Assembly: GCF_000278215.1 (NCBI RefSeq)
Contig: NZ_JH725065.1
Span: 283,607 to 347,606 of the forward strand
DNA from: Bartonella rattimassiliensis 15908
GTDB lineage: Bacteria > Pseudomonadota > Alphaproteobacteria > Rhizobiales > Rhizobiaceae
Direction: 5' to 3'
Length of the DNA: 64,000 nt
Shown here piece after piece: positions 37,601 through 48,519 of this stretch. Position numbers and translations under genes: made by a program. Numbering within the stretch: the first letter of the stretch is position 1; the number at the start of each line of letters is the position of its first letter. The notes beneath the pieces were generated by a model. That model was not told where the DNA came from. It was given only the letters and a program-made list of their open reading frames with translations, and did no database searches.

Positions 37601-38760
37601 TAGAAGGTCCAAAAGGCTTTTTAGGTAACAGAAAGCTTGATCGTACGGTAATGGAAAATTATCCACGATCGCAGTGGTGGCAATTTGCTGTTGAAGATGA
37701 AAAGCTTCAAAGTGAGATTGAAGCTTTGCGCAAGCAATATGATGAATCAAAAGAAGCATTACAACGTCGCTTTATGGATAAAGTTGAAAAGGTCCAAAGA
37801 GGTGATGAAATGCCTCCTGGTGTCATGAAGATGGTGAAGGTTTTTGTGGCTGTGAAGCGCAAAATTCAACCAGGTGATAAGATGGCAGGACGTCACGGAA
37901 ATAAGGGTGTTGTCTCACGTATTCTTCCCATAGAAGATATGCCATTTCTTGAAGATGGGACCCATGCTGATATCGTTTTAAATCCGCTTGGTGTACCGAG
38001 TCGTATGAATGTTGGACAAATCCTTGAGACACATCTTGGTTGGGCATGTGCGGGTATGGGTAAGAAGATTGGGGATTTGTTAGAATTATATCAAGAGACT
38101 GGTGATATACTTCCTTTGCGCCAGCGCATTGAAAATCTTATGCCTGATGATAATCATAATGAGCCCGTTCGTCAGTATGATAATGAAAGCCTTTACAAAT
38201 TAGCGTTACAGATGAAAAAAGGGGTTTCAATTGCAACGCCTGTTTTTGATGGAGCGCATGAGTCTGATATTAATATGATGTTGGAAGATGCAGGCTTAGA
38301 TAGTTCAGGACAGGTTACACTTTATGATGGTCGTACTGGAGAGCCTTTTGATCGTCCAGTAACGGTGGGATATATTTATATGTTGAAATTACATCACCTT
38401 GTTGATGATAAGATTCATGCGCGTTCTATTGGGCCATATTCACTTGTTACGCAGCAGCCATTAGGGGGTAAGGCACAGTTTGGTGGACAGCGTTTTGGTG
38501 AAATGGAGGTTTGGGCACTTGAAGCTTATGGTGCTGCATACACTTTACAGGAGATGTTAACAGTAAAATCGGATGATGTCGCTGGTCGGACAAAAGTCTA
38601 TGAAGCGATTGTACGGGGTGATGATACATTTGAGGCAGGTATACCTGAGAGCTTTAATGTATTAGTGAAAGAAATGCGTTCACTTGCTCTTAATGTGGAG
38701 CTTGATGATGCACGTGAACTCATTGCACAGCGTGTATTATCTGATACAGCAGAACAATAA
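34609..38760 (+). CDS. rpoB: DNA-directed RNA polymerase subunit beta
   Basis: Catalytic beta subunit, 1383 residues from the ATG at 34609, where AAGGAG lies 5 bases upstream; the in-frame TTG at 34573 would add 12 residues without support. Landmarks: the rifampicin region [16 protein letters not shown] followed by [13 protein letters not shown], with wild-type-like residues, the [19 protein letters not shown] motif, and the C-terminal [23 protein letters not shown]. The chain is a little longer than E. coli RpoB, which is normal in alphaproteobacteria. It is followed by rpoC after 168 bases. Confidence 0.98.
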   Translation: MAQTHAMMYQFNGRKRVRKFFGKIPEVAEMPNLIEVQKASYDQFLMVEEPKGGRPDEGLQAVFKSVFPISDFSGTAMLEFVGYEFDLPKFDVEECRQRDLTYAAPLKVILRLIVFDVDEDTGSKDIKDIKEQGVYMGDMPLMTTNGTFIVNGTERVIVSQMHRSPGVFFDHDKGKSHSSGKLLFAARVIPYRGSWLDIEFDAKDIIYARIDRRRKIPVTSLLMALGMDASDILSTFYDKVTYERDGEGWRVLYSIDRFKGIKLISDLIDADSGEVVAEAGKKLTVRVAKSLAEKGLKAVKVSEDDLLGCYLAEDIVNYETGEIYLEAGDEIDEKVLKVLLDVSADQINILDIDHMNIGAYIRNTLKVDKNESRQDALFDIYRVMRPGEPPTIDTAEAMFHSLFFDPERYDLSAVGRVKMNLRMDLNCPDTVRVLRQEDILAVVKMLVELRDGRGEIDDIDNLGNRRVRSVGELMENQYRIGLLRMERAIKERMSSVEIDTVMPQDLINAKPAAAAVREFFGSSQLSQFMDQTNPLSEITHKRRLSALGPGGLTRERAGFEVRDVHPTHYGRICPIETPEGPNIGLINSLATFARVNKYGFIESPYRKIIDGKVTREVIYLSAMEEAKHYVAQANSSLDSEGRFIEEFVVCRHAGEVLMAPRDHVDLMDVSPKQLVSVAAALIPFLENDDANRALMGSNMQRQAVPLVRAEAPFVGTGMESVVARDSGAAVSAKRSGIVDQVDATRIVIRATEDLDPSKSGVDIYRLQKFQRSNQSTCINQRPLVHVGDRVEKGDIIADGPSTDLGDLALGRNVLVAFMPWNGYNYEDSILLSERIVADDVFTSIHIEEFEVAARDTKLGPEEITRDIPNVAEEALRNLDEAGIVYIGAEVQPGDILVGKITPKGESPMTPEEKLLRAIFGEKASDVRDTSMRMPPGTFGTVVEVRVFNRHGVEKDERAMAIEREEIERLAKDRDDEQSILDRNVYARLTDMLTGKVAVEGPKGFLGNRKLDRTVMENYPRSQWWQFAVEDEKLQSEIEALRKQYDESKEALQRRFMDKVEKVQRGDEMPPGVMKMVKVFVAVKRKIQPGDKMAGRHGNKGVVSRILPIEDMPFLEDGTHADIVLNPLGVPSRMNVGQILETHLGWACAGMGKKIGDLLELYQETGDILPLRQRIENLMPDDNHNEPVRQYDNESLYKLALQMKKGVSIATPVFDGAHESDINMMLEDAGLDSSGQVTLYDGRTGEPFDRPVTVGYIYMLKLHHLVDDKIHARSIGPYSLVTQQPLGGKAQFGGQRFGEMEVWALEAYGAAYTLQEMLTVKSDDVAGRTKVYEAIVRGDDTFEAGIPESFNVLVKEMRSLALNVELDDARELIAQRVLSDTAEQ

Positions 38761-38928
38761 TTCGAGGAGCGCACGGGAAAAAGGTTGCGCTCTGATTACT
38801 TTAAGAAGCTAATAACTTTATTAAGGTAGTACAGGTCATTTTTAAAAATAAATGTCTTTTAAAGAAGGTCTGTTATAAAATAAATGAGATATTACAACAG
38901 ATTCTAAGAATCTTTGAAGGAGAACAGC

Positions 38929-41900
38929 ATGAACCACGAGGTCATGAATCTTTTCAATCCTCAAGCGCCAGCGCAGACATTTGACTCTATTCGGATTTCC
39001 ATTGCAAGTCCTGAGAAAATTTTGTCCTGGTCGTATGGTGAGATTAAGAAGCCTGAGACTATTAATTATCGGACTTTTAAACCAGAGCGTGATGGTCTTT
39101 TTTGTGCACGTATATTTGGCCCTATTAAGGATTATGAATGTCTATGCGGCAAATATAAACGCATGAAGTATAAGGGTATTATTTGTGAAAAATGTGGTGT
39201 CGAGGTGACTCTTTCACGGGTGCGTCGTGAGCGTATGGGACATATTGAGCTTGCAGCACCTGTCGCACATATATGGTTTCTTAAATCATTACCAGGTCGT
39301 ATTTCTACACTATTAGATTTGACATTAAAAGATATTGAACGGGTTCTTTATTTTGAGAATTATATCGTAACAGAACCAGGATTGACATCTCTTAAACTCC
39401 ACCAGCTTCTTTCTGAAGAAGAATATATGCTTGCTATTGATGAGTTTGGAGAAGATCAATTTACAGCTATGATTGGTGCTGAAGCCATTTACGAGCTTTT
39501 GGCTGGTATGGAATTAGATAAAATCGCTAATGATTTACGTCTTGAATTAGCTGAAATAACTTCAGAGTTAAAGCAGAAAAAATTGATTAAACGACTTAAG
39601 ATCGTTGAAAACTTTCTTGAATCTGGGAATAAGCCAGAGTGGATGATTATGAAAACAATTCCTGTTATTCCCCCGGATTTACGTCCATTGGTTCCACTTG
39701 ATGGTGGACGTTTTGCAACATCAGATCTAAATGATCTTTATCGACGTGTTATAAATCGTAATAACCGCTTGAAACGGTTGATTGAATTGCGTGCTCCTGG
39801 AATTATCGTGCGCAATGAAAAGCGTATGGTGCAGGAAGCTGTTGATGCATTGTTTGATAATGGACGACGTGGGCGTGTGATTACTGGGGCCAATAAACGT
39901 CCATTAAAATCTCTTTCAGATATGTTAAAGGGTAAGCAAGGACGTTTTCGTCAAAATTTACTTGGAAAGCGTGTTGATTACTCGGGGCGTTCTGTTATCG
40001 TAACAGGTCCTGAATTGAAATTACATCAATGTGGTCTTCCCAAAAAAATGGCCCTTGAGTTATTTAAGCCATTTATTTATGCGCGGCTTGATGCGAAGGG
40101 ATATTCCTCAACTGTAAAGCAAGCAAAAAAGCTTGTTGAGAAGGAGCATCCAGAAGTTTGGGATATTTTGGATGAGGTTATTCGTGAACATCCTGTTTTA
40201 CTCAATCGGGCGCCAACATTGCACCGTTTAGGGATTCAAGCTTTTGAACCTATCTTAATTGAAGGAAAAGCTATCCAGCTTCATCCGCTGGTGTGTACTG
40301 CTTTTAATGCGGATTTTGATGGAGATCAAATGGCGGTTCACGTTCCACTTTCTCTTGAAGCACAGCTTGAAGCCCGTGTTTTGATGATGTCAACCAATAA
40401 TATTCTTCATCCAGCCAATGGTGCTCCCATTATTGTTCCATCGCAGGATATGGTTCTTGGCCTTTATTATCTTTCAATTGTTTCTGAAAAAGAACCAGGT
40501 GAGGGGATGGCTTTTTCTGATATAGGTGAACTTCATTATGCTTTAGAAAATAAGGTCGTAACGCTTCATACGAAGATTAAAGGCCGTGTTAAGAATATCG
40601 GTGAAGATGGAAAAGAAGTTGCTAAACTTTATGATACAACACCTGGTCGTTTGATTATTGGTGAGCTTTTGCCCAAAAATCCAAATATTTCATTTGATAT
40701 TGTCAATCAAGAAATGACAAAAAAGAATATTTCTAAAATGATTGATCATGTTTATCGGCACTGTGGACAAAAAGAGACGGTTATTTTTTGTGACCGTATC
40801 ATGCAACTTGGTTTTTCTTATGCTTGTCGTGCAGGGATTTCATTTGGTAAGGATGATATGGTTATTCCTGATAGCAAGTCGCGCTTAGTTGCAGAAACAG
40901 AGGCTTTGGCTAAGGAGTATGAGCAGCAATATAATGATGGTTTGATTACACAAGGTGAAAAATACAATAAGGTTGTAGATGCTTGGGGTAAATGTACAGA
41001 CCGCGTTGCGGATGAAATGATGAAACGTATTCAAGCCATTGATTTTGATCCTAAAACAGGTCGTCAACGGCCAATGAATTCGATCTATATGATGTCACAC
41101 TCTGGTGCACGTGGTTCTGCTAACCAGATGAGACAATTGGCTGGTATGCGTGGATTAATGGCCAAACCATCGGGTGAGATTATTGAAACACCCATTATTT
41201 CAAATTTTAAGGAAGGTTTAACTGTTAATGAATATTTCAATTCCACTCATGGTGCACGGAAAGGACTTGCTGATACTGCGTTAAAAACGGCAAACTCTGG
41301 TTATTTAACGCGGCGTCTTGTTGATGTTGCTCAAGATGCTATTATTTCAGCAGTTGATTGTGGTACAGCAAAAGGGCTTACCATGCAGCCAATTGTTGAT
41401 GCAGGACAAATTGTTGCGTCTCTTGGGCAAAGAATTCTTGGTCGTACAGCGCTTGTTGATATTTTACATCCTATCTCTGGAGAGGTTATTCTTGAGGGTG
41501 GAGCGATGATTGAGGAAGCTGATGTTGCGAAGATTGAAGAGGCTGGAATTCAGTCTGTTCAAATTCGTTCTGCTTTAACATGTGAAACACGTCTTGGTGT
41601 TTGTGCAAAATGCTATGGGCGTGATTTGGCGCGCGGAACACCTGTTAATCAAGGAGAGGCTGTTGGTGTTATTGCGGCTCAGTCAATTGGTGAGCCTGGA
41701 ACTCAGCTTACAATGCGTACTTTCCACTTAGGAGGAACTGCGCAGGTTGTTGATTCATCATATTTAGAGGCATCTTATGAAGGTACGGTGGAGATTCGTA
41801 ATCGTAATGTAGTTCGAAACTCTGAAGGCTATTTGGTTGTTATGGGGCGTAATATGGCTATCCTTATCAAGGATGAGTTAGGAAAAGAGCGCGTTGTGCA

Positions 41901-43140
41901 TCGTGTTAGCTATGGTGCACATATTTTTGTTGATGATGGTGATGTGGTTAAACGTGGCCAACGTATAGCAGAGTGGGATCCTTATACACGTCCGATTTTA
42001 ACGGAAGTTGAAGGCTATGTGGGTTTTGAAGATATGGTTGATGGCTTATCTGTCACTGAAACAACTGATGAATCTACCGGTATTACGAAGCGTTTGGTCA
42101 TTGATTGGCGCGCTAATCCACGTGGTGTGGATCTCAAACCAGCCATTATTATCCAGGAAAATAAAGAAGGTGAATCTGTTGCTAAATTGTATAAGGGAGG
42201 TGAAGCCCGTTATATGATGTCAGTGGAAACTATTCTTTCTGTTGAGCTTGGTGCTCATGTTAAGGCTGGTGATGTTATTGCGCGGTTACCAATGGAAAGT
42301 GCTAAAACAAAAGATATTACGGGTGGTCTCCCCCGTGTGGCTGAACTTTTTGAAGCGCGTCGTCCAAAGGATCATGCGATTATTGCTGAAGTCAGTGGTA
42401 CAATTCGGTTTGGTCGTGGTTATAAGAATAAACGTCGTGTTATTATTGAACCAAATGATGATGCTCTTGAGGCAGTAGAATATTTGATTCCAAAAGGTAA
42501 ATTGTTTCACTTCCAAGAAGGCGATCAAATCGAAAAGGGAGATTATATCCTTGATGGTAATCCAGCACCTCATGATATCTTGGCGATTAAGGGGGTTGAA
42601 GCTTTGGCATCTTACCTTGTTAATGAGATTCAGGAAGTTTATCGTTTGCAGGGGGTTCTTATTAATGACAAGCACATTGAAGTGATTGTTCGTCAAATGT
42701 TGCAGAAAGTTGAAATTACCGAATCTGGGGATTCTGGTTATATTCCGGGTGATAATGTTGATCGTATTGAACTTGATGAAATCAATGATAATTTGATTGC
42801 AGAAGGAAAGAAACCAGCATCTGGTAATCCCATTCTGCTTGGAATTACAAAGGCTTCTCTTCAAACTCCTTCTTTTATTTCGGCAGCATCATTTCAGGAA
42901 ACAACGCGTGTTCTTACTGAAGCAGCAGTTTCTGGTAAAATTGATACTTTGCAAGGCCTCAAAGAGAATGTTATTGTTGGTCGTCTTATTCCTGCAGGTA
43001 CAGGTGGTACGATTTCTCAAATTCGTCGTATTGCTGCAGTTCGTGATGATTTGATTGTGGATGAGCAGCGTAAGTCTAGTAATAACGAAGTGGCTAAAAC
43101 AATGTTGATCAATATGACAACTGAAGCAGTTGCTGAATAA
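38929..43140 (+). CDS. rpoC: DNA-directed RNA polymerase subunit beta prime
   Basis: The other large catalytic subunit, 1403 residues. The ATG at 38929 has AAGGAG 6 bases upstream. The N-terminal zinc site reads [20 protein letters not shown], the Mg-binding active site is [12 protein letters not shown], the bridge-helix and trigger-loop areas follow, and the second zinc site is [14 protein letters not shown] strong terminator follows at 43169. In many Rhizobiales rpsL-rpsG-fusA-tuf come next; here they do not. Confidence 0.98.
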   Translation: MNHEVMNLFNPQAPAQTFDSIRISIASPEKILSWSYGEIKKPETINYRTFKPERDGLFCARIFGPIKDYECLCGKYKRMKYKGIICEKCGVEVTLSRVRRERMGHIELAAPVAHIWFLKSLPGRISTLLDLTLKDIERVLYFENYIVTEPGLTSLKLHQLLSEEEYMLAIDEFGEDQFTAMIGAEAIYELLAGMELDKIANDLRLELAEITSELKQKKLIKRLKIVENFLESGNKPEWMIMKTIPVIPPDLRPLVPLDGGRFATSDLNDLYRRVINRNNRLKRLIELRAPGIIVRNEKRMVQEAVDALFDNGRRGRVITGANKRPLKSLSDMLKGKQGRFRQNLLGKRVDYSGRSVIVTGPELKLHQCGLPKKMALELFKPFIYARLDAKGYSSTVKQAKKLVEKEHPEVWDILDEVIREHPVLLNRAPTLHRLGIQAFEPILIEGKAIQLHPLVCTAFNADFDGDQMAVHVPLSLEAQLEARVLMMSTNNILHPANGAPIIVPSQDMVLGLYYLSIVSEKEPGEGMAFSDIGELHYALENKVVTLHTKIKGRVKNIGEDGKEVAKLYDTTPGRLIIGELLPKNPNISFDIVNQEMTKKNISKMIDHVYRHCGQKETVIFCDRIMQLGFSYACRAGISFGKDDMVIPDSKSRLVAETEALAKEYEQQYNDGLITQGEKYNKVVDAWGKCTDRVADEMMKRIQAIDFDPKTGRQRPMNSIYMMSHSGARGSANQMRQLAGMRGLMAKPSGEIIETPIISNFKEGLTVNEYFNSTHGARKGLADTALKTANSGYLTRRLVDVAQDAIISAVDCGTAKGLTMQPIVDAGQIVASLGQRILGRTALVDILHPISGEVILEGGAMIEEADVAKIEEAGIQSVQIRSALTCETRLGVCAKCYGRDLARGTPVNQGEAVGVIAAQSIGEPGTQLTMRTFHLGGTAQVVDSSYLEASYEGTVEIRNRNVVRNSEGYLVVMGRNMAILIKDELGKERVVHRVSYGAHIFVDDGDVVKRGQRIAEWDPYTRPILTEVEGYVGFEDMVDGLSVTETTDESTGITKRLVIDWRANPRGVDLKPAIIIQENKEGESVAKLYKGGEARYMMSVETILSVELGAHVKAGDVIARLPMESAKTKDITGGLPRVAELFEARRPKDHAIIAEVSGTIRFGRGYKNKRRVIIEPNDDALEAVEYLIPKGKLFHFQEGDQIEKGDYILDGNPAPHDILAIKGVEALASYLVNEIQEVYRLQGVLINDKHIEVIVRQMLQKVEITESGDSGYIPGDNVDRIELDEINDNLIAEGKKPASGNPILLGITKASLQTPSFISAASFQETTRVLTEAAVSGKIDTLQGLKENVIVGRLIPAGTGGTISQIRRIAAVRDDLIVDEQRKSSNNEVAKTMLINMTTEAVAE

Positions 43141-43168
43141 TTTAAATACAATATTATGTAATATAAAA

Positions 43169-43197
43169 ACGTCTGAACTTTCTGTTCAGACGTTTTT
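43169..43197 (+). terminator. Intrinsic terminator after rpoC
   Basis: AACGTCTGAAC and GTTCAGACGTT form a perfect 11-bp stem around a short TTTCT loop, followed by a T-run. It lies 28 bases past the stop. Confidence 0.93.
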
Positions 43198-44410
43198 ATG
43201 TCTCGAAATATAGAAGTTGCATACTTTTCTGAAAAATATAATGATAAAAATTGTAAGGTAATAGTCGTTCCAAACATCCTCCGTAGTTAATAATTTTTAT
43301 CTTTTTTGTTACTTAATTTTAAAGTTTTCTTATTTTCTGAAGGCAGTATAAAAAGTTTTTTCCAAGCTATGTGAAGCCTCCAAGCTAGTTTTCAAGGAAA
43401 AGAGTAAATTATGTACAAGTGAAGCATATCGTTTTATTTTTATAGGAATATTTTAAAATAGAAAAATATTTAATTTTTTATAAAATTATATTTAAGGCAT
43501 TTTATAAAAATAATGCTATAATAGCCCATTAAAAAAACTTATCAGATAAATACAGTACAATTAAGATAATAATAAATTATTAATCATATATTTTTCCAGT
43601 TTTTTACTTATTACCATTATTTAATGTAAATAACTTTTTATATATAGTAACAAATATTATTTTTAATCATAAAATATATTATTTTAAAAAATAATTTTAT
43701 CTCTAAATATTATAAATTAAATTTCTTTAATAAAATAAAATATGTAATTTATATTTTTTGATTTATTTATAATAGAAGAATAAAAGTAAATCTTATACAG
43801 CCTCTAAAATGATATATTCAATTCATTTTTTAATTATTTGTATTCATTACATATTTGTTTGTTGGGTGTTACACTTGCCAAAATAAAAAAAGGAAATATT
43901 TATATTTTTTAAGTAAAAATTATTTTTAACTTTATAATTAAATATAGGTTCATTATAAATTAAAAAAAATCAATATTTATAAATTTTTCAACGAAAAAAC
44001 ATATCTTTAAATGAATAAAAAAGATAAATCGTATGCATTAATCATTTAATTCAATTTTTTAAGCTAGAAGAACGTCAATATAAAAGCTTTATTACAAAAG
44101 CATATTTTACCATTGTTTTGTAAACAAGGATGAAAAATTGTTCATTAGTAAAAAAATCTCTTTCAGTTATATAAAAATTTCAAAAGCTCAAAAATTTTAG
44201 TTCATCAAATGTTTTAATAATGCTGTAAATGATTTTATTTTCGTGTATCACGAGATACATAAAGAAAATAGTAAAATTTATCTGCTCTTTTAGAGATTTA
44301 TGTATTGTAATACTTGGCTAAAAGCCCATAAGCTTAATGTGAAAAATAAGGTAAATAAGTGTAAAATTTAAATTATTAAGCTTTTTAGAATAACATAAGA
44401 GTTTATTTGA

Positions 44411-44430
44411 ATTGATATTGCAATATCGAT
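44411..44430. promoter_or_regulatory. Near-perfect 20-base palindrome upstream of the ialB-like gene
   Basis: ATTGATATTGCAATATCGAT is self-complementary at all but one pair of positions, with a perfect 14-base core GATATTGCAATATC. Such dyads in spacers are often binding sites for dimeric regulators. The target regulator is unknown. Confidence 0.5.
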
Positions 44431-44456
44431 TCGTTTATGTAATCTTAGTTGAAATG

Positions 44457-44499
44457 CACAGGGGTATTTTGCAGATAAATTGCGTAAAACACCCGTGTG
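44457..44499. promoter_or_regulatory. Imperfect long hairpin upstream of the ialB-like gene
   Basis: CACAGGGGTATTTTGC (44457-44472) pairs with the complement in GCGTAAAACACCCGTGTG, with 2 mismatches and one G-T in 16 positions. There is no T-run after it, so it is not a standard terminator. It begins 155 bases before the start codon and could be an operator or a 5' UTR structure. Confidence 0.45.
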
Positions 44500-44611
44500 A
44501 TAAAGAGGGGAATGTTGTATGAGTGTATAAAATTTGAATAGCTCATCGTAGTTTTTTCTTTAATATTTTTTTGAAATTATTTAAAAGCGCGTTGAAAGGA
44601 TTAGCTTAATT

Positions 44612-45223
44612 ATGTCGCATAAAAATGTTTATTCTGCTGTTTCAGTATTAGTTGGAGCCGCGGCCCTTTTTCTTATAGCTGGTATTTCTGCAAATGCGCA
44701 AACTTTATCACAAGGTTGGTACAAAGTTTGCAGTAAGCAGCATGATGTTGATATTTGTAATACAATGAATACTGTATTATCGAATACAGGACAACCTTTA
44801 ACGGCTTTTAATATTGTTGAAATAAAAGGAAAACAAAATGAAAAGCGTATAGGTATTCAAGTGCCTACAGGTCGTTTTTTGCCAGAAGGTGTTCACATTC
44901 AAATAGGTGATGGATTCTCTAAAAAAATTCCTTATATCATTTGTAATGGACCAAGTTGTATTGCCAATGATGTTTTAGATGATAAGCTTATAACGGCTAT
45001 GAAAAGTGGTACGAAAATGATTGTAACCACAGTTAATTTCCGTGGTTCAGCTAATCCTATCGAATTTTCTCTTAATGGATTTACAGCTGCGTATACCGGT
45101 CCTGGTATGGAGGAAAAAGATTTTCAACAAGAACAAATAAAGTTGCAGCAAGCCATCCAATCAAAGCAAAAAGAAATTGAAGAGCGTATGCGCTCTGAGC
45201 AAGAAAAAGCAAAGCAAAATTAA
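44612..45223 (+). CDS. Invasion-associated locus B (IalB) family exported protein
   Basis: A 203-residue protein with a signal peptide: hydrophobic stretch at about 9-26 and a likely cleavage after residue 29 (ANA|QT). The mature part begins QGWYKVC and follows the IalB pattern with paired cysteines (CSKQHDVDIC and CNGPSC), VPTGRFLPEGV, and a C-terminal charged helix rich in Glu, Lys and Gln from about 170. In Bartonella, IalB-type proteins are secreted or periplasmic factors linked to red-cell invasion; whether this paralogue does that is not shown by sequence. It converges with rne on a shared terminator. Confidence 0.85.
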   Translation: MSHKNVYSAVSVLVGAAALFLIAGISANAQTLSQGWYKVCSKQHDVDICNTMNTVLSNTGQPLTAFNIVEIKGKQNEKRIGIQVPTGRFLPEGVHIQIGDGFSKKIPYIICNGPSCIANDVLDDKLITAMKSGTKMIVTTVNFRGSANPIEFSLNGFTAAYTGPGMEEKDFQQEQIKLQQAIQSKQKEIEERMRSEQEKAKQN

Positions 45224-45271
45224 TAAACGCATATTGTAGAGTGGGTTAAACTTTTTTCTATAATTTTATTC

Positions 45272-45303
45272 AAACCGCCACAGTTTTTTTGTGGCGGTTT
45301 TTA
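45272..45303. terminator. Bidirectional terminator between the ialB-like gene and rne
   Basis: AAACCGCCACA (45272-45282) and TGTGGCGGTTT (45290-45300) form a perfect 11-bp stem around a T-rich loop. T residues follow on the plus strand and the A-rich arm gives U residues on the minus strand, so it can serve both convergent genes. It lies 48 bases past the ialB-like stop and just beyond the rne stop. Confidence 0.9.
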
Positions 45304-45308
45304 TGTTT

Positions 45309-47930
45309 TTAATTTTTTGAAAGAGTTTTGCGTTTCCACCAACCAATACGCTCAGTTTTAGGAGCATCATTAGGCGTTGATGAAATAACAACAGGTTGTT
45401 TAGTTATTGCTTCAATTTGGGAAGCAGAGGGTATAACAACTTTTTCCATCTCCATTACAGTTTTTTTCTCTAATGTTTCTTGTATTTGTATTGTCTCTTT
45501 AGAGGATGTTTTTTTACGTGTTCTACGTGTTGATTTTTTACTATTTTCAGAAGCTTCATCCTCTACTTCATGAATAGATTTATCAGCTTTTTTTATTTTA
45601 ACTTTACGTACCGAACTGGTTGTAAGATCTTCTTCAATAGTTTTTTGTTCTGAGATATTTTGATCATTTTCTAGAAAAAGTTGATTTTCTACTGCTTTTG
45701 AAGAACGTTTTTTAGGTTTAATATTTTTATCAACTTTTGTAGATTCATCTTGTCGTTGTATATCTAGAGCTTGTGAGTCATTTTTTATTTCTTCAAGCTC
45801 AAGAGATTTAGTAGATGGAACACGACGTTTGCGATGCGCTGCTTTAATTTCAGCTAAAGCCTGCTTAGAAAAGTCTCCCACTGGTTCTGCATAAGGAACG
45901 CGAATTTGATGAGAACTATTATCTTGATTGCGTCGACCACCTCGACGTCCTCTGCGACGTCCTCTACGATGAGGATCATCATTCAACATATCTTCTTTTT
46001 TATGAACGGTAGCAAGAGAATGATCAGTATTTTCATCGTGACGATTTTTGCGTCGACGCTTTTGGTTTATTTCAATAGGAGGAGGATTTTTAATAGCTAC
46101 ACTCTTTGTGAAAACAGAAGCCTCAATTTCTTGTTTGTTATCAAATTCTAATGAAGATTGAGAAATGTTCTCTGCTATTGTATCTTTAGAGATAACAAGA
46201 TGTTGCGTTCCAATACTATCATCAGCTTCAATACTAATATGAAGTTTAAAGCGTGCTTCTAAATTAACAAGAATATTACGTTTATGATTTAACACATAAA
46301 GCGCTGTCGCTACAGAAGTGCGTACGATAATATTATATCGCGAATTATGAAGAAGGTATTCTTCAATTGAACGCATGACATGTAAAGCAATCGATGATTC
46401 AGAACGTATACTTCCTGTTCCTGCGCAATGTGGGCAGGATTGTGTTGTACTTTCTAAAACAGATATGCGAATACGTTGACGACTCATTTCTAAAAGGCCG
46501 AAGTGCGAAATATGACCAACTTGAATACGAGCACGATCATTTTTTAAGCAGTCTTTTAATTTTTTTTCAACAAGTCGCACATTCCGTTCTTCAAGCATAT
46601 CAATAAAATCAATCACAATTAAACCAGCAAGGTCACGTAAACGTAATTGACGCGCTATTTCTTCTGCAGCTTCTAGGTTAGTTTGTAAAGCTGTCTTTTC
46701 GACAGAAAATTCTCTCGTAGAACGACCAGAATTTACATCAATAGCAACAAGTGCTTCTGTTTGATTAATAACGAGATAACCACCAGATTTTAAAGAAACC
46801 TGTGGTTGCAACATTTTATCAAGCTGAATTTCAATATTATTTCTTGCAAAAATAGGTATGGGATCGCGATAAGGTTGCACAACTTTTGCATGACTTGGCA
46901 TAAGCATCCGCATAAAGTCTTTTGCTTCACGATATCCTTGGTCTCCAGAGACAAGAATTTCACTAATATTTTTATTGTAAAGATCTCGTATGGCACGTTT
47001 TATGAGATTACTTTCTTCATGAATGAGGCATGGTGCTGTTGACTGGAGTGTCAAATTGCGAATAGTATCCCATAGTCGCATAAGATATTCATAGTCGCGT
47101 TTAATTTCAGCTTTTGTTCTATTGGCGCCAGCGGTTCTTAAGATAACACCCATCCCCTTTGGCACTAATAATTCTTTTACAATTTCTTTAAGACGTTTAC
47201 GGTCCTGCACATTAGTAATTTTGCGTGAAATACCACCCCCACGTGCTGTGTTGGGCATTAGAACAGAATAACGGCCTGCTAGAGATAGATATGTTGTAAG
47301 TGCGGCTCCCTTATTACCACGTTCTTCCTTGATGACTTGCACCAATAAAATTTGACGTCGTTTAATTACTTCTTGAATTTTATACTGGCGCCCTTGTTTT
47401 CTTTGGTAAGTAGGGATCTCTTCACGGATGTCCTCAACACCAACCATTTCGATTTCATCATAAGAAACACCAGCATTTAATATTTCATCTGTATTATCAA
47501 TCGTTACATCTTCAAATGCGACATCATTTTCAACATCAGCCGCTATACCATTGTTTTTTTGATTTTTTTTCGTTTTTCTGGAGAGTCTTTTATTTTTAGT
47601 TACTGCTTCCGTGACGACATCTGCTGAATTTTCTCCTACAGCAGCATTTTCTTCTTCTTCAAGAAGAGCAAGACGATCGGCGATAGGGATTTGATAATAA
47701 TCAGGATGAATTTCAGAAAACGTCAAAAAACCATGACGGTTTCCACCATATTCAACAAAAGCTGCTTGGAGAGATGGTTCTACACGCGTAATACGTGCGA
47801 GATAAATATTCCCCTTGAGCTGTTTTTTATGTTCTGATTCAAAATCAAGTTCCTCAATTTTGTTGCCATGAACAACAACAACACGTGTTTCCTCCCGGTG
47901 GGAGGCATCTATAAGCATTTTGTTTGACAT
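45309..47930 (-). CDS. rne: Ribonuclease E/G family endoribonuclease
   Basis: The main mRNA decay and rRNA/tRNA processing nuclease. From the ATG at 47930 (MSNKMLIDASH) it is 873 residues; an in-frame start 10 codons earlier lacks conservation. Order: S1 domain (about 35-120, with an acidic insert of about 100 residues), RNase-H-like and 5'-sensor regions, the catalytic DNase-I-like domain with VAIDVNSG and VIDFIDM, the Zn-link CPHCAGTG, then a C-terminal tail from about 615. The tail is disordered and very basic (RRGRRRGRRGGRR), typical of the degradosome/RNA-binding region of alphaproteobacterial RNase E. It faces the ialB-like gene. Confidence 0.93.
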   Translation of the reverse strand: MSNKMLIDASHREETRVVVVHGNKIEELDFESEHKKQLKGNIYLARITRVEPSLQAAFVEYGGNRHGFLTFSEIHPDYYQIPIADRLALLEEEENAAVGENSADVVTEAVTKNKRLSRKTKKNQKNNGIAADVENDVAFEDVTIDNTDEILNAGVSYDEIEMVGVEDIREEIPTYQRKQGRQYKIQEVIKRRQILLVQVIKEERGNKGAALTTYLSLAGRYSVLMPNTARGGGISRKITNVQDRKRLKEIVKELLVPKGMGVILRTAGANRTKAEIKRDYEYLMRLWDTIRNLTLQSTAPCLIHEESNLIKRAIRDLYNKNISEILVSGDQGYREAKDFMRMLMPSHAKVVQPYRDPIPIFARNNIEIQLDKMLQPQVSLKSGGYLVINQTEALVAIDVNSGRSTREFSVEKTALQTNLEAAEEIARQLRLRDLAGLIVIDFIDMLEERNVRLVEKKLKDCLKNDRARIQVGHISHFGLLEMSRQRIRISVLESTTQSCPHCAGTGSIRSESSIALHVMRSIEEYLLHNSRYNIIVRTSVATALYVLNHKRNILVNLEARFKLHISIEADDSIGTQHLVISKDTIAENISQSSLEFDNKQEIEASVFTKSVAIKNPPPIEINQKRRRKNRHDENTDHSLATVHKKEDMLNDDPHRRGRRRGRRGGRRNQDNSSHQIRVPYAEPVGDFSKQALAEIKAAHRKRRVPSTKSLELEEIKNDSQALDIQRQDESTKVDKNIKPKKRSSKAVENQLFLENDQNISEQKTIEEDLTTSSVRKVKIKKADKSIHEVEDEASENSKKSTRRTRKKTSSKETIQIQETLEKKTVMEMEKVVIPSASQIEAITKQPVVISSTPNDAPKTERIGWWKRKTLSKN

Positions 47931-48519
47931 AAGTTGATATCCTGAAGGCGACATGCACAATTTTATTCAAATAAACGATATAATTATTCGTAAACATAAA
48001 AGGCTGTCTGCCATAAAAGGGAGGTACCAGAAAAACAAGACGGAACATCACGCGCAAATACATGGCCGCATTTGCACCATTTTTCTTCATTATCTCCATC
48101 TGTTTTTTATGACTCATATTTTACAAGTCTCCGGTAGAATAATTTTTAAAATAGTTCGAATAGCCGAACCAACGAATCTTAAATAATGCAATCCTAATTT
48201 TATAACATAGAAATTTTTCATCCATAACAAAGTCTCAATGCATAATATGCCAAACCCCTCTAAAGATAACTTAATATGAGTTACAGACAATTTAGATGGC
48301 TATTATCAGCTAGGAAGCATAAATATTCTTTTATGTTGATATCATGCATTTGGCAAGTCACAATGTAAATGTGTACCATCATAATATTTTTTATGACCTT
48401 AATTATTATCTTAATTTTGTTTTCAGATGCTTAGTAACGGAGCAATTTAGCATTTATTGAAAAATAGAGAATATATTAGTGTATAATTTTTATAACCAAG
48501 ATAAATTATTACAAATATA
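47931..48519. other. Divergent upstream region of rne and the amidase gene
   Basis: About 590 bases without a supported gene. It should hold the promoters and 5' UTRs of both rne (minus) and the amidase (plus). Long 5' UTRs are known to mediate RNase E autoregulation in other bacteria, but I could not identify a specific element. Short ORFs here have no family match. Confidence 0.5.

Larger units (their letters stand above)
43198..44611. other. 1.4 kb spacer of extreme AT content
   Basis: No coding frame matches a known family. Parts are almost pure A/T: only 3 of the 60 bases at 43681-43740 are G or C. Structure is concentrated at the right end: a TGTATC/GATACA hairpin at 44244-44259, a 20-base near-palindrome at 44411-44430 and a longer imperfect hairpin at 44457-44499, all before the ialB-like gene. 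No RNA gene could be recognised. Confidence 0.6.

Noticed and set aside
42286..42864. Minus-strand 192-residue open frame inside rpoC
   Set aside because: It is antisense to an essential conserved gene and has no family features; typical shadow of low-GC codon use.
43198..44611. Search for a decayed gene or RNA gene in the AT-rich island
   Set aside because: No frame long enough, no tRNA-like or known RNA pattern; only dyads near the right end.
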